Of a stretch of DNA of 64,000 nucleotides, positions 17,634 to 26,600 are shown piece after piece. Positions within the stretch are counted from its first letter, which is position 1. Each line of letters opens with the position of its first letter. A program made the position numbers and the translations under genes. This DNA comes from Streptomyces regalis (lineage in GTDB: Bacteria > Actinomycetota > Actinomycetes > Streptomycetales > Streptomycetaceae), in assembly GCF_001509475.1 (NCBI RefSeq), contig NZ_LLZG01000001.1, positions 186,001 to 250,000 on the forward strand, given 5' to 3'. The notes under the pieces were generated by a model that was not told where the DNA came from, did not search any database, and worked only from the letters and a program-made list of their open reading frames with translations.

Positions 17634-19304
17634 ATGGCGGTGGACAGCAGGACCCAGCCGGCGCGCCCGACGCCGCCCCGGCAGCGCGGGAGACTCGGCC
17701 GGGCGTTGCTGCGGTGGGCGACGACGACCGACCACAAGGTGATCGGCAACCTCTACATGACGACCGCCTTCGGCTTCTTCCTCCTCGGCGGCGTCCTCGC
17801 GCTGCTGATGCGGGCCGAACTCGCCCGCCCCGGGCTCCAGTTGTTCAGCAACGACCAGTACAACCAGCTGTTCACGGTGCACGGCACGGTCATGATGCTG
17901 CTCTTCGCGACCCCGCTGTTCGCCGGGTTCGCCAACGCGATCATGCCGCTGCAGATCGGCTCCCCGGACGTGGCTTTCCCGCGGCTGAACGCCCTGTCGT
18001 ACTGGCTGTACCTGGGCGGCGGCCTGATGGTCGTGGCCGGCTTCGTCGTACCCGGGGGAGCGGCGAGCTTCGGCTGGTTCGCCTACGCGCCCCTCAACAG
18101 TGCGGTGCGCAGCCCCGGCTCGGGCGGTGACCTGTGGGCCATGGGCCTGGTGGTGACCGGTGTGTCCACCACACTCGGCGCGGTCAACTTCATCACCACG
18201 ATCCTGTGTCTGCGCGCCCCCGGCATGACCATGTTCCGGATGCCGCTGTTCACCTGGAACGTGCTGTTCACCTCGATCCTGATCCTGCCCGCGTTCCCCG
18301 TCCTCACGGCCGCTCTGTTCGCCCTGGAGGCGGACCGCAAGTTCGGGGCGCACATCTACGACGCGGCGAACGGCGGCGCGCTGCTGTGGCAGCACCTGTT
18401 CTGGTTCTTCGGCCACCCCGAGGTGTACATCGTCGCGCTGCCGTTCTTCGGGATCATCTCCGAGATCATCCCGGTGTTCAGCCGCAAGCCGCTCTTCGGC
18501 TACGTCGGCCTCATCGGCGCCACCATCGCCATCACCATGTTGTCCGCGGTGGTGTGGGCCCACCACATGTTCGCCACCGGGGCCGTACTGCTGCCGTTCT
18601 TCTCCCTGATGTCCTTCCTCATCGCCGTGCCGACGGGAGTGAAGTTCTTCAACTGGATCGGCACCATGCGGCACGGCTCCCTGTCCTTCGAGACACCCAT
18701 GCTGTGGGCCTGCGGCTTCCTGGTGACGTTCCTGCTCGGCGGCATGAGCGGCGTCATCATCGCCTCCCCGCCACTCGACTTCCACCTCACCGACTCGTAC
18801 TTCATCGTCGCCCATCTGCACTACGTGCTGTTCGGCACGGTCGTCTTCGCGATGTTCGGTGGCTTCTACTTCTGGTGGCCGAAGTTCACCGGCAAAATGC
18901 TCGACGAACGCCTCGGCCGGATCCACTTCTGGACCCTCTTCGTCGGCTTCCAGACCACGTTCCTGGTTCAGCACTGGCTGGGCGAGCAGGGCATGCCCCG
19001 CCGCTACGCCGACTACCTGGCCGCGGACGGCTTCACGCTGCTCAACACGATCAGCTCGATCGGCGCGTTCCTCCTCGGGCTGTCCACGCTGCCGTTCCTC
19101 TACAACGTCTGGCGCACCGCCCACTACGGAACACCGGTGGCCCAGAACGACCCCTGGGGATACGGCCGCTCCCTCGAATGGGCCACGTCCTGCCCGCCCC
19201 CGCGCCACAACTTCACGGCAATGCCCCGGATCCGCTCCGAGTCCCCGGCGTTCGACCTGCACCACCCCGACATCGCCCGCCTCGACCAAAGGCAGCAGCA
19301 GTGA
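17634..19304 (+). CDS. ctaD: Cytochrome c oxidase subunit I (aa3 type)
   Basis: The haem-copper oxidase catalytic subunit, 556 residues, about twelve transmembrane helices. The first haem a ligand is in the F-T-V-H-G-T-V-M-M segment. The Cu-B His and cross-linked Tyr are in W-F-F-G-H-P-E-V-Y. Further CuB ligands are in V-V-W-A-H-H-M-F, and the last haem ligands in [10 protein letters not shown]. All are intact. Its stop overlaps the next gene by four bases. Only subunits I and IV are here; subunits II and III and the main bc1 genes must be elsewhere, so this is probably a second ctaD copy. No good ribosome-binding site precedes the ATG. A 6-bp-arm inverted repeat (17457-17475) lies in the 254-base divergent promoter shared with ppk2. 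Confidence 0.95.
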   Translation: MAVDSRTQPARPTPPRQRGRLGRALLRWATTTDHKVIGNLYMTTAFGFFLLGGVLALLMRAELARPGLQLFSNDQYNQLFTVHGTVMMLLFATPLFAGFANAIMPLQIGSPDVAFPRLNALSYWLYLGGGLMVVAGFVVPGGAASFGWFAYAPLNSAVRSPGSGGDLWAMGLVVTGVSTTLGAVNFITTILCLRAPGMTMFRMPLFTWNVLFTSILILPAFPVLTAALFALEADRKFGAHIYDAANGGALLWQHLFWFFGHPEVYIVALPFFGIISEIIPVFSRKPLFGYVGLIGATIAITMLSAVVWAHHMFATGAVLLPFFSLMSFLIAVPTGVKFFNWIGTMRHGSLSFETPMLWACGFLVTFLLGGMSGVIIASPPLDFHLTDSYFIVAHLHYVLFGTVVFAMFGGFYFWWPKFTGKMLDERLGRIHFWTLFVGFQTTFLVQHWLGEQGMPRRYADYLAADGFTLLNTISSIGAFLLGLSTLPFLYNVWRTAHYGTPVAQNDPWGYGRSLEWATSCPPPRHNFTAMPRIRSESPAFDLHHPDIARLDQRQQQ

Positions 19305-19747
19305 AGACCGAGGCCCGTCTGTTCATCGGCGTGGCGGGGTTCTTCCTCGTCACCACGGTCGGCTACGGCTGGCGTTCCAAGGAACCCGCCGGTACCGCCG
19401 TCCTGACCGTCGCCTTCCTGATGGCCGCCCTCGTCGCGTTCTTCCTGCACATGCAGTACCGCAGACGGGGCCTGAGGGCACAGGACCGCCCGGACGCCGA
19501 AGTCGCCGACACCGCGGGCCCGCTCCACTTCTTCGCGCCGCGCAGCCCCTGGCCCCTCACGACCGCACTGGGCTCCGTCCTGGCGGCGCTCGGCGTCGTC
19601 TACGGCCTGTGGCTGTTCCTGCTCGGCGTCGGCGTGCTCGGGCACGGCGTGTTCGGCATGGTGTTCCAGTACGTGGGCCGGGACGACGCTCAGCGTTCCA
19701 GCTCGTCCGCCGACGGTGCCCGCTCTTCCTCGCCGCGGTGGCCATAG
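19301..19747 (+). CDS. Cytochrome c oxidase subunit IV (CtaF-like)
   Basis: A small membrane protein, 148 residues from GTG 19301 overlapping the ctaD stop (GTGA). It has two N-terminal helices ([11 protein letters not shown] and [12 protein letters not shown]), a loop, then two more helices, matching actinobacterial oxidase subunit IV. Its Ser-rich C-terminal tail overlaps the 3' end of the opposite-strand cytochrome b gene by 58 bases. The tail looks like read-through of that overlap and is probably not conserved. Confidence 0.85.
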   Translation: MKTEARLFIGVAGFFLVTTVGYGWRSKEPAGTAVLTVAFLMAALVAFFLHMQYRRRGLRAQDRPDAEVADTAGPLHFFAPRSPWPLTTALGSVLAALGVVYGLWLFLLGVGVLGHGVFGMVFQYVGRDDAQRSSSSADGARSSSPRWP

Positions 19748-21198
19748 GCCCTCAGCACGTACTGCCGCTCCTCGTCCAGCGGCTCGTGGCTCTCCTCGTA
19801 GCCGCCCGCGATGGTCTGCCGCACCTCGCCGGTCTCCTCACCCTCCGTCAGCCGCTCCCGGTCCGCCTCCTGCAGCGCCACACAGACCCGCTTGGTCACC
19901 ATGAACGCGAGCGGCGGCAGCAGCACGAAGGCGATCCGGAACACCCAGGTCAGCGCATTCAGGGAGATGCTGAAGGAGTACGCGATGATGTCGTTTCCGC
20001 CGGCCGCCAGCAGGACGGCGTAGCAGCTGATCGCCGCGACACCGAGTCCCGTGCGCACGGGCCTGTCGCGAGGCCGGTCGCACAGGTGGTGCTCCTCCCG
20101 GTCACCGGTCACCCACCGCTCGGCGAACGGGTACGCGTACAGCACGGCGAACAGGACGCCCGGCAGCACGACCGCGGGCAACAGCACGTTCCACATCACC
20201 GTGTGCCCGGCCACCACCGTCTCCCAGGGCGGCACCAGTCGCAGCGAGCCCTCCAGGAATCCGACGTACCAGTCCGGCTGCGAACCCGTCGACACGATGT
20301 CCGCGCGATAGGGGCCGTACGCCCAGATCGGGTTGACCTGCGCGACCCCCGAGAGCAGCGTCAGGACCCCGAAGACCATGAGGGACAGGCCGCCCGAAGC
20401 GGCTGTGAACTGCGGGAACATGGGCTTGCCGACCGCGTTGCGGTTGGTGCGGCCGCGGCCCGCCCAGTGCGTGTGCTTGAGGTAGAAGACCAGGATCAGG
20501 TGCACCGAGATGAGCGCGAGCAGCAGTCCGGGGAGCAGCAGGATGTGCAGCCCGTACAGCCGCGGGATCAGTTCCTCGCCCGGGAACTCGCCGCCGAACG
20601 CGAACATGCTCACATACGTCCCCACCACCGGGATCGACAGCATGATGCCCTGGGCGATCCGCAGGCCCGTCCCCGACAGCAGGTCGTCCGGCAGCGAGTA
20701 GCCGGCGAAGCCCTCGGCCAGCGCCAGCATGAACAGGGTCACGCCGATCAGCCAGTTGGCCTCGCGGGGCCGGCGGAACGCGCCCGTGAAGAAGATCCGC
20801 AGCAGATGCAGCCCGATCGCGGCGAGGAACACCAGGGCCGCCCAGTGGTGCAGCTGACGGAGCAGCAGACCGCCGCGCACATCGAAGCTGATGTCCAGCG
20901 TCGACTCGTACGCGGACGACATGCGGCTCCCGGCGAGCGGCACGTACGAGCCGTGGTAGATGACCTCCGTCATCGACGGCTGGAAGAACAGCGTCAACCA
21001 GACGCCGGTCAGCAGCAGGACGACGAAGCTGTAGAGGGCGATCTCGCCCAGTAGGAAGGACCAGTGGTCGGGGAAGGCCTTGCGCAGCAGACCGCCGCCC
21101 TCGGAGAGCGGCAGTCGCGCGTCGACAAAGTCGGCGGTGCGCTGAGCGGCATGACGGGCTTCCGTGTCGGCACGGGCCCTGCTCCTCCTCCACAGCAC
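19690..21198 (-). CDS. qcrB: Cytochrome b subunit (QcrB-like), stand-alone
   Basis: The cytochrome b of a bc1-type menaquinol oxidase, 502 residues. The two bis-His haem pairs are visible: L-H-H-W-x-x-L-V-F-L-A-A-I-G-L-H (helix B) and L-Y-G-L-H-I-L-L-L-P then L-I-S-V-H-L (helix D). There is the expected P-x-W-Y quinol-site motif (Q-P-D-W-Y-V-G). The GTG start at 21198 is the only plausible one. There is no Rieske protein (QcrA) or cytochrome cc (QcrC) next to it, unlike the usual qcrCAB operon, so it is a paralogue. It faces ctaF tail to tail with a 58-base overlap, suggesting joint evolution with the ctaD-ctaF pair. Confidence 0.92.
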   Translation of the reverse strand: MLWRRSRARADTEARHAAQRTADFVDARLPLSEGGGLLRKAFPDHWSFLLGEIALYSFVVLLLTGVWLTLFFQPSMTEVIYHGSYVPLAGSRMSSAYESTLDISFDVRGGLLLRQLHHWAALVFLAAIGLHLLRIFFTGAFRRPREANWLIGVTLFMLALAEGFAGYSLPDDLLSGTGLRIAQGIMLSIPVVGTYVSMFAFGGEFPGEELIPRLYGLHILLLPGLLLALISVHLILVFYLKHTHWAGRGRTNRNAVGKPMFPQFTAASGGLSLMVFGVLTLLSGVAQVNPIWAYGPYRADIVSTGSQPDWYVGFLEGSLRLVPPWETVVAGHTVMWNVLLPAVVLPGVLFAVLYAYPFAERWVTGDREEHHLCDRPRDRPVRTGLGVAAISCYAVLLAAGGNDIIAYSFSISLNALTWVFRIAFVLLPPLAFMVTKRVCVALQEADRERLTEGEETGEVRQTIAGGYEESHEPLDEERQYVLRAYGHRGEEERAPSADELER

Positions 21199-21286
21199 GG
21201 ATCACGAGTGCCCTGGTTGCCGCGGCCGGAAACGGACAGTCACGTACGATCACTCGTTGGTTTGCCCGCCGGCCAGGCGTCCGGCG

Positions 21287-21574
21287 TCAGGTACGGGAGG
21301 GAACGTTGCCGTGGGCGGGCAGCTCGTGCGGGGTCAGCCGGCTCTCGCTCCTGGGCACCTCGTCGGGCTCCCGGTGCTCCCGGACCTCGTGGACCGGGCC
21401 CTCGTCGGGCAGCCGGGGCTGCTCCTCGGGGCGTGGCGGAGGCGGTTCCCGGCGCCTGATCCGGGCGCCCAGCACGAAGGCACCGATGAGCAGCGCCACG
21501 ACGACCAGACCGGCGACGACCAGTCCGATGCCGAGCGCACCTTCTGCGGCGATGTCCGTCCATGCGAAGCTCAT
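21287..21574 (-). CDS. DUF6479 family small membrane protein
   Basis: A 95-residue protein with one transmembrane helix (I-G-L-V-V-A-G-L-V-V-V-A-L-L) followed by a cytoplasmic tail rich in Arg, Glu and Pro (R-R-R-E-P-P-P-P-R, P-R-L-P, E-P-D-E-V-P, R-L-T-P-H-E-L). This pattern is diagnostic of DUF6479, a family common in Streptomyces with no known function. ATG 21574 is chosen over the GTG at 21616; neither has a strong ribosome-binding site. It is divergent from the Cys-rich protein. Confidence 0.8.
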   Translation of the reverse strand: MSFAWTDIAAEGALGIGLVVAGLVVVALLIGAFVLGARIRRREPPPPRPEEQPRLPDEGPVHEVREHREPDEVPRSESRLTPHELPAHGNVPSRT

Positions 21575-21722
21575 GGGGCCGCGAGTACCCCTGGCACCCC
21601 GCGCGAACCCGATCACCTGGCGTGCTCAGTGGCGTGCCGGCTGGACCGCGCCACCCTCGGACCCGGCCGGAACCCTTGCGAGCACCGGGTTTGGGCTCAC
21701 CCGCTCCGGCTACCCGACCGAT

Positions 21723-22103
21723 GTGACACAGACAACGTCCCAGCAGCAGCTCGTCCAGTTCCTGGAGGACCGTTTCGCGGCCGCGCAGGCCTGCACCGAG
21801 TGCGCTCGAGCCTGTGCCCTGCGCGTGAGCCTGGTGGATCCGGACGGGACCGAGGAGCAGGACCTTCTGCGCCGCAAGGGCATCCTGTGCGCCGAGGTGT
21901 GCGACGCGACCTGCCGGGTGCTCTCCGAGGAGTGCCACGACGAGGGCGCCGAGGCTGCCTTCCGGGTCCAGCTGGAGTGGACCCGGTCGGTGTGCCTGGA
22001 GTGCGCGCACCTCTTCGACCGGTACCCGGGCGGCGAGGACACCGCGCAGGTGTGCCGTGACTGCGCACGGGCCTGCACGGACTTCATGGCCACGCTCGAC
22101 TGA
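21723..22103 (+). CDS. Four-helix-bundle Cys-rich protein (DUF326, copper-storage type)
   Basis: A 126-residue cytosolic protein with repeated Cys motifs: C-T-E-C-A-R-A-C, C-A-E-V-C-D-A-T-C, C-L-E-C and C-R-D-C-A-R-A-C. This spacing places the cysteines along the inside of a four-helix bundle, as in Csp copper-storage proteins; the family is often mis-named ferredoxin. GTG 21723 is the start, because the adjacent ATG (21721) hits a stop at once. It probably buffers Cu(I). Proximity to the copper-containing oxidase genes may be functional, but no shared operon exists. Confidence 0.85.
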   Translation: MTQTTSQQQLVQFLEDRFAAAQACTECARACALRVSLVDPDGTEEQDLLRRKGILCAEVCDATCRVLSEECHDEGAEAAFRVQLEWTRSVCLECAHLFDRYPGGEDTAQVCRDCARACTDFMATLD

Positions 22104-22186
22104 GCCGCTCCTCGCCATTCCCAATTTCTGGAACACGTTCTACGGTGTGCGCCGTCAGGACCGGCCTTGGGGAGCCTGGAGGCGCC

Positions 22187-23365
22187 GTGCATCTCGAATA
22201 CACGCCCGAGCAGCAGCGGCTGCGCAACGAACTGCGCGACTACTTCGCCGAGCTGGTGCCGGACCTCGCCCAGACCCGATTCACCAACCCTGCCGACCAG
22301 AAGCGCTACTACCGCAAGACTATCCGGCGGCTCGGCACGGACGGCTGGCTCGGCGTGGGCTGGCCCAAGGAGTACGGCGGGCGCGGCCTGACCGCGATGG
22401 AGCAGTTCATCTTCTTCGACGAGGCGGCCCAGGCGGGCGTACCGCTGCCCCTGATGGCCCTGAACACCGTCGGCCCGACGATCATGCAGTACGGCACGGA
22501 CGAGCAGAAGGCGTACTTCCTGCCGAAGATCCTCTCCGGCGAGATCGACTTCGCGATCGGCTACAGCGAGCCCGACGCGGGCACGGACCTGGCCTCGCTC
22601 AGGACGCGCGCGGTACGGGAAGGCGACGAGTACATCGTCAACGGCCAGAAAATCTGGACGACCAACGGCGACACGGCCGACTGGGTCTGGCTGGCCACGC
22701 GCACGGACCCCGAGGCCCCGCCGCACAAGGGCATCACCATGCTCCTCGTCCCGACCACCGAGCCCGGCTACTCCTGCACCCTCATCAACACCCTTGCCTC
22801 GCACGACACCACGGCCAGCTACTACGAGAACATCCGCGTCCCCGTCTCCCGCCGCGTCGGCGCCGAGAACCAGGGCTGGCGTCTGATCACCAACCAGCTC
22901 AACCACGAGCGGGTCACCCTCGCCGCCCACGGCACCATGGCCATCCGCGCCCTGCACGACGTGCAGCGCTGGGCCATGGAGACCAAGCTCGGCGACGGCC
23001 GCCGGGTCATCGACCTCCCCTGGGTGCGCCGCCGCCTCGCCCAGACCCACACCAAGCTCGACGCCCTCAAGCTCCTCAACTGGAAGATGGTGAGCGCCGT
23101 CCAGGAGGGCACACTCACCCCGCAGGACGCCTCCGCCGTCAAGGTCTACGGCTCCGAGGCGCGCCGCGACGCGTACGCCTGGCTGATGGAGATCGTCGCC
23201 GCACCAGGGGCGCTGAAGGAGGGCTCGGCGGGCGCGGTGCTGCACGGCGAGCTGGAGCGCGGCTACCGCTCGGCCGTCATCTTCACCTTCGGCGGCGGCA
23301 ACAACGAGATCCAGCGGGAGATCATCTCGTGGATCGGGCTGGGGATGCCGAGGGTGCGGCGTTAA
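22187..23365 (+). CDS. Acyl-CoA dehydrogenase
   Basis: An FAD acyl-CoA dehydrogenase, 392 residues from GTG 22187, which is fixed by GGAGG at 22178-22182. It introduces an alpha-beta double bond in an acyl-CoA. The FAD/substrate motifs are F-A-I-G-Y-S-E-P-D-A-G-T-D-L-A-S, then I-W-T-T-N-G. The C-terminal helical domain has F-G-G-G-N-N-E-I-Q-R-E-I. The architecture resembles the FadE proteins used on bulky ring or side-chain substrates rather than straight fatty acids, but the substrate is not deducible. Ten bases separate it from the MpaB-like oxygenase, so the two are probably co-transcribed. Confidence 0.92.
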   Translation: MHLEYTPEQQRLRNELRDYFAELVPDLAQTRFTNPADQKRYYRKTIRRLGTDGWLGVGWPKEYGGRGLTAMEQFIFFDEAAQAGVPLPLMALNTVGPTIMQYGTDEQKAYFLPKILSGEIDFAIGYSEPDAGTDLASLRTRAVREGDEYIVNGQKIWTTNGDTADWVWLATRTDPEAPPHKGITMLLVPTTEPGYSCTLINTLASHDTTASYYENIRVPVSRRVGAENQGWRLITNQLNHERVTLAAHGTMAIRALHDVQRWAMETKLGDGRRVIDLPWVRRRLAQTHTKLDALKLLNWKMVSAVQEGTLTPQDASAVKVYGSEARRDAYAWLMEIVAAPGALKEGSAGAVLHGELERGYRSAVIFTFGGGNNEIQREIISWIGLGMPRVRR

Positions 23366-23374
23366 CCTGCGGGC

Positions 23375-24217
23375 ATGGGCGATCCCGGGCTGTTCACCCC
23401 GACGTCGGTGACCTGGCAGATGCACGGCGACCCCATGATGTGGGTCGCCGGAATCCGCGCGCTCTACCTCCAGGCCCTGCACCCGCGCGCGGTACGTGGC
23501 GTCATGCAGAACTCGGACTTCCGGCAGGATGCCTGGGGCCGGCTGCTGCGCACCGCCAACTTCGTCGGCACGATCAGCTACGGCACCACGGAGGCCGCCG
23601 AGAGGGCGGGCGCCCGCGTACGGAAGATCCACAGCATGCTGACCGCCGTCGACCCGGACACGGGGGAGCGGTACGGCGTCGACGAACCCGAGCTGCTGCT
23701 GTGGGTGCACTGCGCCGAGATCGACTCCTATCTGCAAGTCGCGCGCCGCTCCGGGTTTCGCCTCACCGACGAGCACGCCGACCGCTACGTCGCCGAACAG
23801 CGGGTCAGTGCCCGCCTGGTGGGCCTCGACCCCGGCGCCGTACCGGCGAATCAGGAGGAGATGGCGGCGTACTTCGAGAAGGTGCGGCCCGAGCTCGCGT
23901 GCGGACCCGAGGCACGCGCGGTGGACGACTTCCTGCTCCACCCGCCGACGCACCCCCTTCTCGTCCCGGCGCGCGAGGTGCTGTGGCGGCGCGTGGCGCA
24001 GTTGGCGTATGCCGCTCTGCCGCCGTACGCCCACGAGCTGTACGGCAGACCGGCCGCGGAACCCGCCACCGTCACCCGTCAGTTGCGTGCCACGGGCACC
24101 CTGCTGCGCTGTATTCCCGCACGTCTGCGCTGGCAACTCCCGCCGAAACACATCCTGCGCGCCATGAGCCGACTCGGCCCGGGCTCGCGCCCGGCACCGT
24201 ACAAACTCGGACGATAG
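23375..24217 (+). CDS. MpaB/DUF2236-type oxygenase
   Basis: A 280-residue protein of the DUF2236 family, which includes rubber oxygenase Lcp and the MpaB oxygenase of mycophenolic acid biosynthesis. These are haem enzymes that cleave carbon-carbon double bonds. Family landmarks include the early M-M-W-V-A-G-I-R-A-L-Y-L-Q-A-L-H-P segment, whose His is a conserved haem-pocket residue, then F-V-G-T-I-S-Y-G-T-T and L-L-W-V-H-C-A-E. It follows the acyl-CoA dehydrogenase closely, suggesting oxidation of an isoprenoid or fatty chain by the pair. The substrate is unknown. Confidence 0.85.
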   Translation: MGDPGLFTPTSVTWQMHGDPMMWVAGIRALYLQALHPRAVRGVMQNSDFRQDAWGRLLRTANFVGTISYGTTEAAERAGARVRKIHSMLTAVDPDTGERYGVDEPELLLWVHCAEIDSYLQVARRSGFRLTDEHADRYVAEQRVSARLVGLDPGAVPANQEEMAAYFEKVRPELACGPEARAVDDFLLHPPTHPLLVPAREVLWRRVAQLAYAALPPYAHELYGRPAAEPATVTRQLRATGTLLRCIPARLRWQLPPKHILRAMSRLGPGSRPAPYKLGR

Positions 24218-24280
24218 CTCGCCATACTGGACGAGCCGGGGGAGGGTGGGGCGGACCGTGACGGGGGGCGATCGCGGGAG

Positions 24281-26521
24281 ATGGGGGACAGCAGGCTGAT
24301 CCAGGGCCGGTACCGGCTGCTCGATCCGATCGGGCGCGGCGGTATGGGCGAGGTGTGGCGTGCGCGCGACGAGTCGCTGGGCCGGCATGTCGCCGTGAAG
24401 TGCCTCAAGCCGCTGGGACCGCACCACGACCAGTCCTTCACCCGTGTCCTGCGGGAGCGGTTTCGGCGTGAGGCCCGGGTGGCCGCGGCGCTTCAGCACC
24501 GCGGGGTGACCGTCGTGCACGACTTCGGCGAGTCCGACGGCATCCTGTTCCTGGTCATGGAGTTGCTTCAGGGCCGCAACCTCAGTCAGCTCCTGGAGGA
24601 CAACAAGCACCACCCGCTGCCCGTCCCGGATGTCGTCGAGATCGCCGACCAGGTCGCCGCCGCCCTCGCCTACACCCATCAACAGGGCATCGTGCACCGC
24701 GACCTGAAGCCCGCGAACATCATGCGGCTCGCCGACGGCACGGTGAAGATCTGCGACTTCGGCATCGCCCGCCTCGGCCACGACATCGGCTTCACCTCCC
24801 GGCTGACCGGCACCGGCATCGCGATGGGCACCCCGCACTACATGTCGCCGGAACAGATCAGCGGGGGCGAGGTGGACCAGCGCAGCGACCTGTACTCGCT
24901 GGGGTGCGTGCTGTACGAAATCGCCACCGGGGTACCGCCGTTCGACCTCGACGACCCCTGGGCGATCCTCGTCGGCCACCGCGACACCCCGCCCCGGCCG
25001 CCACGCAGTCACCGCGCCGAGCTGCCCGAGTACTTCGAGAAGGTCATCCTGGACCTGCTCGCCAAACGCCCCGAGGAACGCCCGTACGACGGCCGCGAGT
25101 TGGGGCGGCGGATCGGCCTGGGCCGTACGACACCCGCGTACGTGCCGACGGTGGTGACCCCGCAGCCGGACCTCGGGCGCCAGGCGCCCGTAGCCCGCGA
25201 ACCCCGCCTGCCCTCCTGGACCCGGGGCATGACCACCGGCCACAAGGCCACCGGCGCCGGACTGCGCACCACACCTCCCGACGCCGGGGCCGGCCTCACC
25301 GGCGAGTGGGTCCCGCGGTCGACGACCGGCCGCCCCGAGGAGACCGCCGCACCGGACGAGCCTGCCGCCCCTTCCGCGGCTACGCTCACCGCGCTGGCCG
25401 GACGGCACAACGCCGGGCTCAGCCTGGGCCGCCTCGGCCGCTGGACCGAGGCGGGCGAGGTGCACCGGGCCGTCGCCGCCGAGCGCGAGCACCTCCTCGG
25501 GCCCGACCACCCCGACACCCTCGCCAGCCGCTACGAGGTCGCCTTCACCCTCAGTCGCACCGGCCGTGCCGCCGACGCCCTGCGCGAGTACAAGCACGTC
25601 GCCCGCGCCCGCAGCCTCTCCCTCGGCCCGGACCACCCCGAGACGCTCGCCGCCCGCCAGGAAATGGCCTACGTACTCGGCCAGTTGGGCCGCCACTTCG
25701 ACGCCCACCAGGTCTACACGTCCGTGCTCACCGCACGGGAACGCGCCATGGGAGCCGACCACCCCGACACCCTGCGCTGCCGCCACAACCTCGCCTTCAA
25801 CCTCAGCAGACTCGGCCGCCTGGAGGACTCGTACCGCATGGCCGGTGAGGTTGCCGCCGCCCGCGCGCGCGTCCTCGGCCCGAGCCACCCGGACACCCTG
25901 GTCACCCGTTATGAAGTCGCTTACGCACTGGGTCAGTTGGGGCGCTGGGCGGAGGCCCTGCAGACCTACGCCGAGGTCGCCGAGGCCCGCGCCCAGGCCC
26001 TCGGTCCGGACCACCCCGACACCCTCGCCGCCCGCTACGAGGTCGGCATCAGCCTCGGCCGTCTCGGCCGCAGCGCGGAGGCGCTCCAGCTCTACCGCGA
26101 GCTGATCGACGACCGCACCCGCGTGCACGGCCCCGCCCACCCCGAGACCCTCCGCGCCCGCCACGGCCTCGGCGTCAACCTCGGCCGACTCGGCCGCTGG
26201 GAGGAGGCCCTCGCCGAATCCCGCGACGTGTGCGCGATCCGCGAGCGCGTCCTCGGCCCCGACCACCCCGACACCCTGGTCAGCCGGCGCGAGGTCGCCG
26301 TGAGCCTCGGCTGGCTGGGCCGCTGGCCGGACGCGCTCACCGAGTACCGCAAGGTGGCCGCCGCCCGCGAACACGTCCTCGGCGCCGACCACCCCGACAC
26401 CCTCGCCAGCCGCAACGACGAGGCCCACTGCCTTCAGCAGCTCGGGCGGGGCGCGGAGGCCGTCGAGCTGTACCGCCGGGTGGCGGTGCTGCGGCAGCAA
26501 CGGGGGTCCGCAGGCCCGTGA
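24281..26521 (+). CDS. Ser/Thr protein kinase with eight C-terminal 42-residue TPRs
   Basis: A soluble Hanks-type kinase of 746 residues. Gly loop G-R-G-G-M-G-E-V (18-25), Lys40, catalytic H-R-D-L-K-P-A-N (Asp141, Asn146), D-F-G (159-161) and G-T-P-H-Y-M-S-P-E are intact, so it should be active. A linker of ~120 residues rich in Pro, Thr and Ala follows. The C-terminal ~350 residues hold eight kinesin-light-chain-like TPRs of exactly 42 residues, each with H-P-(D/E)-T-L and an L-G-R-(W/L) turn. No membrane segment or PASTA domain is present, so it senses or binds partners in the cytoplasm through the TPR array. The target is unknown. Confidence 0.93.
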   Translation: MGDSRLIQGRYRLLDPIGRGGMGEVWRARDESLGRHVAVKCLKPLGPHHDQSFTRVLRERFRREARVAAALQHRGVTVVHDFGESDGILFLVMELLQGRNLSQLLEDNKHHPLPVPDVVEIADQVAAALAYTHQQGIVHRDLKPANIMRLADGTVKICDFGIARLGHDIGFTSRLTGTGIAMGTPHYMSPEQISGGEVDQRSDLYSLGCVLYEIATGVPPFDLDDPWAILVGHRDTPPRPPRSHRAELPEYFEKVILDLLAKRPEERPYDGRELGRRIGLGRTTPAYVPTVVTPQPDLGRQAPVAREPRLPSWTRGMTTGHKATGAGLRTTPPDAGAGLTGEWVPRSTTGRPEETAAPDEPAAPSAATLTALAGRHNAGLSLGRLGRWTEAGEVHRAVAAEREHLLGPDHPDTLASRYEVAFTLSRTGRAADALREYKHVARARSLSLGPDHPETLAARQEMAYVLGQLGRHFDAHQVYTSVLTARERAMGADHPDTLRCRHNLAFNLSRLGRLEDSYRMAGEVAAARARVLGPSHPDTLVTRYEVAYALGQLGRWAEALQTYAEVAEARAQALGPDHPDTLAARYEVGISLGRLGRSAEALQLYRELIDDRTRVHGPAHPETLRARHGLGVNLGRLGRWEEALAESRDVCAIRERVLGPDHPDTLVSRREVAVSLGWLGRWPDALTEYRKVAAAREHVLGADHPDTLASRNDEAHCLQQLGRGAEAVELYRRVAVLRQQRGSAGP

Positions 26522-26554
26522 GCCCGGTGTGGTCCCCTGCCGGTGCCTCCTGCG

Positions 26555-26576
26555 TGGCCGACCTATGGCCGACCTA
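26555..26576 (+). repeat. 11-base tandem duplication before the FAD oxidoreductase
   Basis: TGGCCGACCTA occurs twice head to tail (26555-26565 and 26566-26576). The second copy contains an in-frame ATG (26565-26567 spans the junction) that could be an alternative start of the next gene. Confidence 0.8.
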
Positions 26577-26600
26577 GATCATCACGTGTTACGAAGAACC

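Noticed and set aside
19690..19747. The overlap of the ctaF and qcrB 3' ends as a sign of a misassembly or frameshift
   Set aside because: Both frames reach natural stops and both proteins have full family length; tail-to-tail overlaps of this size occur in dense genomes.
25500..26450. Periodic 126-base similarity in the kinase gene that could be read as a DNA repeat array
   Set aside because: It reflects the 42-residue TPR units of the protein; spacing is exactly three times the repeat length and the DNA copies diverge at third positions.
21710..26500. A minus-strand open frame of about 1600 codons opposite the acyl-CoA dehydrogenase, oxygenase and kinase genes
   Set aside because: It mirrors the high third-position GC of the plus-strand genes, which are all clear families. 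Its translation is low-complexity Gly/Val/Arg-rich text with no domain.
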